Below, piece by piece: positions 62,201 to 64,000 of a stretch of 64,000 bases of DNA. The stretch comes from Lateolabrax maculatus (Eukaryota; Chordata; Actinopteri; Acropomatiformes; Lateolabracidae). The DNA lies in NCBI GenBank assembly GCA_031216445.1, contig CM062200.1, positions 5,035,501 to 5,099,500 on the forward strand, written 5' to 3'. A program made the translations under genes and the position numbers. The notes under the pieces were generated by a model that made no database searches, had not been told where the DNA came from, and worked only from the letters and a program-made list of their open reading frames with translations. Position 1 is the first letter of the stretch. Every line of letters starts with the position of its first letter.

Positions 62201-63058
62201 CTAGAGTCCCTGATAGGGGGAGACAAAGCACCAGCAAACCTGCAATTAAAAACCACTGACAGCACTGACTGTTGTCTGGAAAACACCTGCTGTTTCATTT
62301 GGATGTAATGAATAAAAAGCCTGACAGAAAACCAAACTAATTACATGTTTACAGGATTTACAGTCAGTTTGGCATATTGCTGACTCTGCCTATTAGAGTC
62401 GCAAAAGTTTTTTGAAGTCAAACTAGTCATTAAATTTTAGTTTTCTCTCAGACTAAATTATTTTTTAAATGCAGTGGTGTTAACTGACACTGTAGGGGCT
62501 CTTAAGTGAAACAGTCTGTGTGTGACTTACTTCCAGCAGCTTACCATAGTAATATAATGTACTGGAAATTAAGTTAAAAACAGTATTGAACAAGAAGCAT
62601 TTTGGTGGGGATTTTAGTATGTGAAGGTGTAAATGAGCAGGGTAGGATTTGAATTCATCATATCTTTATATTTGTTCATACAGAAGGTGCGAATCCTAAA
62701 AATGTATTAAAAGTAAAATCAATAAACTACAAATGGCACGGCCATGATGAGCAGATGACGAAGGCGTTTCCTACTGTATCTTCCTTCCAAAATCTGTATC
62801 ATAAGAGCTGTTTTGAGTCTGATGGGACAAGAGTTTTGACCTCATGCTGAACTGAATGTATGCTTGTAACTTCCAACCTTTGAAATAAAAGGATAGGTGT
62901 CTGTGGAGGGGTGGATGAACAGGGATCTTACCGGACAGTGTAGCCCCTGAGGATGCCGTTCTGGTGGCTTTCCGGCGGAGGCTGCCACTGGATCATGATG
63001 GACTGGTTGGTCCGGCCGCTAGCAATGACGTTCTGAGGAGCAGCACTGGGGGGCTCCT
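28799..63058 (-). CDS. sdk2: Sidekick-2 cell adhesion molecule, 3' 30 exons (partial gene)
   Basis: Thirty exons (listed separately) join through GT-AG sites into one frame of 4,529 coding bases, about 1,508 residues, running off the right edge of the window. They encode 12 consecutive fibronectin type III domains (FN3-2 to FN3-13 of the human protein), a transmembrane helix, and a cytoplasmic tail ending GFSSFV, a PDZ-binding terminus. Human SDK2 has about 2,170 residues with six Ig and thirteen FN3 domains, so the Ig part and FN3-1 are missing only because of the window limit. Family knowledge: a homophilic adhesion protein on neurons that directs lamina-specific synapses in the retina, anchored by MAGI-type PDZ scaffolds. 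sdk2 is preferred over sdk1 because the blocks match SDK2 (for example [32 protein letters not shown]) and because cdc42ep4 is the neighbour. The duplicate (a or b) is undetermined. Confidence 0.95.
29222..34964 (-). other. sdk2: sdk2 last intron
   Basis: 5.7 kb between the two last coding exons. No second coding unit was recognised; open frames are short. Composition is unremarkable, with poly-purine stretches at 32.88-32.95 and 34.02-34.15 kb. Confidence 0.7.
34965..35094 (-). CDS. sdk2: sdk2 exon: cytoplasmic tail 2
   Basis: It encodes [40 protein letters not shown], DSQ. 130 bases. Donor GTGCAG is weak at +3 to +6 but the peptide continues correctly into GSDSEYE. Confidence 0.95.
35743..35794. 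repeat. two overlapping, mutually exclusive hairpins
   Basis: 35743-35758 (AAAGCAATGCTTTAAC) is the exact reverse complement of 35767-35782. 35758-35773 (CAGCTTTGTGTTAAAG) is the exact reverse complement of 35779-35794. The arms overlap, so only one stem can form at a time. Confidence 0.9.
37088..37291. repeat. inverted plus direct repeat cluster
   Basis: CTCTTTATATTGGATTT (37088-37104) is exactly inverted at 37201-37217. GAGTCACATTACATGGAAG (37123-37141) is exactly repeated in direct orientation at 37273-37291. This is probably a decayed non-autonomous element. Confidence 0.8.
37605..37743 (-). mobile_element. hAT-like transposon end fragment
   Basis: Read leftwards from 37743 the sequence starts CAGGGTTTTTCACAGTCATG and continues with repeated CATGGAAAA, TTTTCCAGG and CATGGAATT motifs, as in fish hAT termini. 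I did not find the opposite end, so it is a fragment. Confidence 0.45.
40389..40527 (-). CDS. sdk2: sdk2 exon: cytoplasmic tail 1
   Basis: It encodes [46 protein letters not shown]. The [16 protein letters not shown] block is conserved in SDK2. It ends after AG of the Arg codon. Confidence 0.96.
40528..42222 (-). other. sdk2: sdk2 intron after the transmembrane exon
   Basis: It contains (TGAG)n at 40624-40640, a GGAAA repeat near 40798-40815, the minus-strand repeat head at 41021-41049 and a GC-richer patch at 41525-41990. No exon was recognised. Confidence 0.6.
41021..41049 (-). repeat. interspersed fish repeat, copy C (head only)
   Basis: On the minus strand it reads TTAAAGGAATAGTTTAACTT and then TTTGGGAAA, the same 29-base head as at 22890-22918. 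The rest of the element is too diverged to follow. Confidence 0.55.
42223..42363 (-). CDS. sdk2: sdk2 exon: transmembrane segment
   Basis: After QKVAPFYEE comes the hydrophobic helix (WWFLVVVALVGLIFILLLV, continuing FILII), then a basic stop-transfer run RGQSKKYAKKSES. The orientation is type I. The exon is 141 bases, phase 1 to 1, so it could be skipped without a frameshift. Confidence 0.97.
42521..42685 (-). CDS. sdk2: sdk2 exon: FN3-13, second half
   Basis: It encodes EGLWDILIKDIPKEVTSHTF, NMDILKQGVSYDFRVIGVND, YGYGSPSLPSPSIS. 165 bases, phase 1 to 1. Confidence 0.96.
43601..43726 (-). CDS. sdk2: sdk2 exon: FN3-13, first half
   Basis: It encodes APGPPGEPFITRYGSALTIH, WTSGDPGRAPITRYVIEARP, S. 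126 bases, phase 1 to 1. Confidence 0.96.
43819..43980 (-). CDS. sdk2: sdk2 exon: FN3-12, second half
   Basis: It encodes VSKTVTVDVKGSGPLWLKLR, DLADGITYNFRIRAKTF and ANITTGPGE. 162 bases, phase 1 to 1. Confidence 0.96.
44429..44566 (-). CDS. sdk2: sdk2 exon: FN3-12, first half
   Basis: It encodes PSAPSFIHFSELTTTSVNVS, WGEPIFPNGIIEGYRLVYEP, CTAVD. 138 bases, phase 1 to 1. Good consensus donor GTAAGC. Confidence 0.95.
45962..46148 (-). CDS. sdk2: sdk2 exon: FN3-11, second half
   Basis: It encodes VYFWEFQRKNETERLRTLF, LKNLTGYTTYMISVAPFNAA and GRTQQA, with sequons NET and NLT. Phase 0 to 1. Confidence 0.96.
46567..46682 (-). CDS. sdk2: sdk2 exon: FN3-11, first half
   Basis: It encodes PTAPPQNVAIQSATATQLDV, TWDPPPVDAQNGDIQGYK. 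The acceptor TTCAACAG keeps the frame; the AG at CCTACAG nine bases further in would delete VPT. Confidence 0.94.
46856..46957 (-). CDS. sdk2: sdk2 exon: FN3-10, end
   Basis: It encodes LSKHKRYEIRMSVYNAVGEG, PTSPPQEVFVGEA. 102 bases, phase 1 to 1. Donor GTTTGT. Confidence 0.95.
47597..47653 (-). CDS. sdk2: sdk2 small exon: FN3-10
   Basis: A 57-base symmetric exon (phase 1 to 1) encodes PYSTRNLSDSTLIHYELD. Skipping it would keep the frame and remove a strand of the domain. Confidence 0.93.
48331..48463 (-). CDS. sdk2: sdk2 exon: FN3-10, middle part
   Basis: It encodes PPSEEKINGILLGFRIRYRE, LLYDRLRSYSVH and STWAELN. Phase 0 to 1. FN3-10 is spread over four exons here. Confidence 0.95.
49116..49186 (-). 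CDS. sdk2: sdk2 exon: FN3-10, first part
   Basis: It encodes PDEAPIILSVTPHTTTSVLI, RWQ. 71 bases, phase 1 to 0. Confidence 0.95.
49675..49782 (-). repeat. interspersed fish repeat, copy B
   Basis: On the minus strand it starts TTAAAGGAACTGTTTGACTT (head 49754-49782), continues GGGAAACATGCATATTCACT and TTCTTGCCTTGTTAGAT, and then has GACTGTATGGTGAAC. It lines up with copy A's head and with the usual continuation of this fish repeat family. It lies in the intron between the FN3-9 and FN3-10 exons. Confidence 0.6.
49853..49956 (-). CDS. sdk2: sdk2 exon: FN3-9, end
   Basis: It encodes LKPFTSYQFRVKATNDIGD, SEESEAITTLQD. The acceptor ends CCCCAAG, a less common AAG. Confidence 0.95.
50453..50654 (-). 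CDS. sdk2: sdk2 exon: FN3-9, first part
   Basis: It encodes RPQPTSRPMVPQKDVQARQ, VLLSWEPGSDGLSPVRYYTV and ATSYIVFR. Enters at phase 1, leaves after AG of an Arg codon. Confidence 0.96.
51370..51564 (-). CDS. sdk2: sdk2 exon: FN3-8, second half
   Basis: It encodes YQITYHLNSTNSNAATVDVL, KPESVYVFRITAQTRKGWG and VVTTEKR. 195 bases, phase 1 to 1. Confidence 0.96.
52130..52228 (-). CDS. sdk2: sdk2 exon: FN3-8, first half
   Basis: It encodes PGPPVGILFPEVRTTSVRLI, WQSPSQPNGIIL. Donor GTTTGT. 99 bases, phase 1 to 1. Confidence 0.95.
52573..52762 (-). CDS. sdk2: sdk2 exon: FN3-7, second half
   Basis: It encodes VVYKEKDSDSAVHFWTVEGN, LTGLGKYVLYEIQVLAFTR and ILERTLDD, with sequon NAT. The acceptor (ACGAAACAG) has a poor pyrimidine tract next to the AG but is the only one that keeps the frame. 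Phase 0 to 1. Confidence 0.93.
52949..53064 (-). CDS. sdk2: sdk2 exon: FN3-7, first half
   Basis: It encodes PSCGPTNVSAFATTSSSILV, RWFEVPEPDRNGLILGYK. Phase 1 to 0. Confidence 0.96.
53971..54208 (-). CDS. sdk2: sdk2 exon: FN3-6, main part
   Basis: It encodes PLPEWEYNGNAEQVGYRVQY, LEEWMEYEVRVQAVNGIG, MGPWSQPVRGRTRES. 238 bases, phase 0 to 1. Confidence 0.96.
54366..54516 (-). CDS. sdk2: sdk2 exon: FN3-5 end and FN3-6 start
   Basis: It encodes LRMRQVNIVGISPPSQPSR, KIQTLPAPPDMAPANVTLRT and SETSLWLRWM. It spans the junction between two FN3 domains. It ends in phase 0 before PLPEWEY. Confidence 0.96.
55435..55544 (-). CDS. sdk2: sdk2 exon: FN3-5, middle part
   Basis: It encodes VGVVGENEDWVMVHQVSNEP and LEVPGLNPYTFYR. 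Phase 0, ending AG before a G (Arg). It carries no long open frame on its own but joins its neighbours without a break. Confidence 0.95.
55752..55873 (-). CDS. sdk2: sdk2 exon: FN3-5, first part
   Basis: It encodes LPGPPTNMAISNIGPRSVTL, FKPGYDGKTSISRWQVEAQ. Acceptor TTCTCAATAG; donor GTGAAC is weak. Phase 1 to 0. Confidence 0.95.
56401..56425. repeat. (TG)12 microsatellite
   Basis: A perfect TG run within an sdk2 intron. Confidence 0.95.
57697..57888 (-). CDS. sdk2: sdk2 exon: FN3-4, second half
   Basis: It encodes [35 protein letters not shown] and SSGVPP, with sequons NRT and NVT. 192 bases, phase 1 to 1. Confidence 0.96.
57889..59279 (-). other. sdk2: sdk2 intron inside FN3-4
   Basis: 1.4 kb between the two FN3-4 exons. 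Apart from the plus-strand LINE remnant and a short CA run near 58110, no feature is seen. Confidence 0.65.
58530..59150 (+). mobile_element. LINE ORF2 3' remnant (reverse-transcriptase zinc-binding end)
   Basis: On the plus strand, opposite to sdk2, one frame reads LRSGTLPIAIETGRFNGLP and then EEEQLCLLCNLDE, followed after frame damage by YDDL and LFSKMP. This resembles the C-terminal zinc-binding region found after reverse transcriptase in many fish LINEs (LR.G.LP..IETGR, RLC..C...EDE, Y..LR). The expected EDE-HFL-C segment is broken, and no upstream reverse-transcriptase core is seen. It is a dead, 5'-truncated copy. An A-rich stretch near 59120-59150 may be its tail. Confidence 0.55.
59280..59378 (-). 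CDS. sdk2: sdk2 exon: FN3-4, first half
   Basis: It encodes PGAVGHLSFTEILDTSLKVS, W and EPGEKNGVLT. 99 bases, phase 1 at both ends, so it is a symmetric exon. Confidence 0.96.
59797..59992 (-). CDS. sdk2: sdk2 exon: FN3-3, second half
   Basis: It encodes LLAWEPGKDEEVTMVTVRPN, FTEYYTSVLCFTTPGDGPRS and ends RTHED. Phase 0 to 1. The [14 protein letters not shown] block is a good match to vertebrate SDK2. Confidence 0.96.
61100..61215 (-). CDS. sdk2: sdk2 exon: FN3-3, first half
   Basis: It encodes PTIAPGNVQAEPVNSTTIRF, TWTAP and NGINQGYK. Phase 1 to 0. The long plus-strand open frame that crosses this exon is a shadow. Confidence 0.95.
61849..62030 (-). CDS. sdk2: sdk2 exon: FN3-2, second half
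   Basis: It encodes YRLTGLPVDYQIKNISS, then IIWTNYEIEVAAYNGAGLG and TEWTLQG. The tyrosine corner of the F strand is visible. It enters with the third base of an Arg codon and ends after one base (G). Confidence 0.95.
62932..63058 (-). CDS. sdk2: sdk2 exon: FN3-2, first half
   Basis: It encodes EPPSAAPQNVIASGR...IMIQWQPP...NGILRGYTVR, with the B-strand tryptophan. The acceptor is CTCCCTCCCAG at 63059-63060. It enters after one base of a codon and leaves after two (CG|G). An alternative AG 14 bases upstream would shift the frame. A (TG)27 tract lies just upstream in the transcript. Confidence 0.93.
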
Positions 63059-63081
63059 CTGGGAGGGAGACACTGCAGAGC

Positions 63082-63086
<5 letters not shown>

Positions 63087-63141
<55 letters not shown>
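63087..63141. repeat. (CA)27 microsatellite next to an sdk2 splice acceptor
   Basis: Fifty-five bases of perfect CA; in the sdk2 transcript it is (UG)27, ending 28 bases before the exon that starts at 63058. Confidence 0.97.
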
Positions 63142-63143
<2 letters not shown>

Positions 63144-63849
63144 TATGATAAGAGAAGGCAGTGAGAAAAACGGAGTAAACGACCATTTTCTTTCTGAAAA
63201 TCCTCATGAACACAGCTCTGGTTTATTTCAAGCTAAATACATAGAGCTTTTGAATAATATAACAGACAGCTCAAATAAAGCATATCAATTTAAAGCTAAA
63301 AATACCTGTATAATCTCAACTGAAGTACTTAGATATAAACCCTCTTTTTTGTCTCTCAACTGTTTCGTACTACTCTCTTGCCTTAGTTAGAAACCCTGAC
63401 CATTCCTTTTGTGCCCTTTGTTCCCCAGAATATGCACAGTGCCCACCTTTAATACCACATCTGAAGTTGTCATAGGTTGCCTGGGCTTTTCAGCCGCCCA
63501 AACGTTATACATTTACTCTGACAAAACACCACGAGCGCCTGGTGAGAAGATGCCTGTGAGAGAGATCAGTGGTGGTGACTTAGCACCAAATGGCGTCACA
63601 AAGCGCTCGGTGCCAGCCCCCCTGCAACACACAGACGGAGCCCCCCGCTGCTCTCCTCTGGCTGGGGAGCTGGCAGCGTGAGGCGGCGTGACAGACTGGC
63701 GGAGGGAGGGAGGGAGGAGCGTGGGAGATGGGGGGGGAGGAATGAGCGCTTGAAGTTGTGCGAGGCCGCAGAGAGGCCAAACCTAATGTCGCCTCAAACC
63801 TAAATCCCTTCTGCGGCTTTCGGGATGTGAGAGCAGGTAGGCGTTTGTC

Positions 63850-63881
<32 letters not shown>

Positions 63882-64000
63882 TTTACATGTGGTTGTGCAT
63901 GTTTGTGTGTGTGTTCACTTTGGTAGGCTTACACGTATATACAGACTCTTGGCTGAAGGGATCAGTCACACTGGTTGTCTGGGAAACACATTCCCAGAGC
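63142..64000 (-). other. sdk2: sdk2 intron running off the right edge
   Basis: I found no FN3-1 exon here. The stretch 63520-63830 is GC- and CpG-enriched, and 63850-63884 is a GT repeat. Nothing else is supportable. Confidence 0.5.

Larger units (their letters stand above)
59379..62931 (-). other. sdk2: sdk2 introns, FN3-2 and FN3-3 region
   Basis: The gaps flanking the exons at 59797-59992, 61100-61215 and 61849-62030 hold no additional exon. The interval 61230-61310 is strongly purine-rich on the plus strand, so it is a pyrimidine tract in the transcript upstream of the 61215 acceptor. Confidence 0.65.

Noticed and set aside
63059..63072. Upstream AG as the acceptor of the FN3-2 exon
   Set aside because: It adds 14 bases and breaks the frame, while the AG at 63059-63060 gives the family sequence EPPSAAPQNV.
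1..64000. Prokaryotic, phage, CRISPR or toxin-antitoxin system; tRNA or rRNA genes
   Set aside because: None seen. The window is intron-rich vertebrate DNA, and I found no cloverleaf or rRNA-like sequence on reading, although a covariance search was not possible.

Overview
The window looks like teleost fish genomic DNA. It has long introns with GT-AG splice sites, many CA/GT microsatellites, a CpG-rich promoter, and decayed Tc1-like, hAT-like, LINE and short inverted-repeat elements of kinds familiar from fish genomes. The repeat heads suggest a percomorph, but the species cannot be fixed from sequence alone. No bacterial, phage or CRISPR-type system is present, and I found no convincing undescribed system. 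The interest lies in gene structure, splice-site context, possible insulator sites and nested repeats.

Two protein genes are supported, both on the minus strand. On the left is cdc42ep4 (BORG4, a Cdc42 effector). Its whole coding sequence lies in one exon at 5886-6899. A 5'-UTR splice acceptor is seen at 6943/6944, and a CpG-rich non-coding first exon with promoter is inferred at about 22147-22440, which gives a 15.2 kb first intron.

On the right, 28799-63058 carries the last 30 exons of sidekick-2 (sdk2). Every junction was placed by hand at a GT-AG site. The exons join in one open frame of about 1,508 codons with no internal stop. They encode fibronectin type III domains 2-13 (numbering of the human protein), one transmembrane helix and the complete cytoplasmic tail ending in the PDZ-binding sequence GFSSFV. 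The six Ig domains and FN3-1 lie beyond the right edge. Adjacency of CDC42EP4 and SDK2 is also the human 17q25 arrangement, and this supports sdk2 over sdk1.

By region: 1-5700 is non-coding, with a Tc1-like remnant interrupted by a LINE-type 3' tail near 1.3-1.5 kb. 5.7-22.4 kb is cdc42ep4. 22.5-28.8 kb is the intergenic gap, with a palindromic MITE, a 38-bp near-perfect hairpin and an (AT) repeat. 28.8-63.1 kb is sdk2; its largest introns lie between the cytoplasmic-tail exons, and a LINE ORF2 remnant sits on the plus strand near 58.5-59.1 kb. 63.1-64 kb is intron with a CpG-enriched patch.

Functionally the two genes are not known to form a pathway. Sidekick-2 is a homophilic synaptic adhesion protein, and Cdc42ep4 is a cytoplasmic regulator of actin and septins. 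What the locus shows is a conserved co-oriented gene pair.
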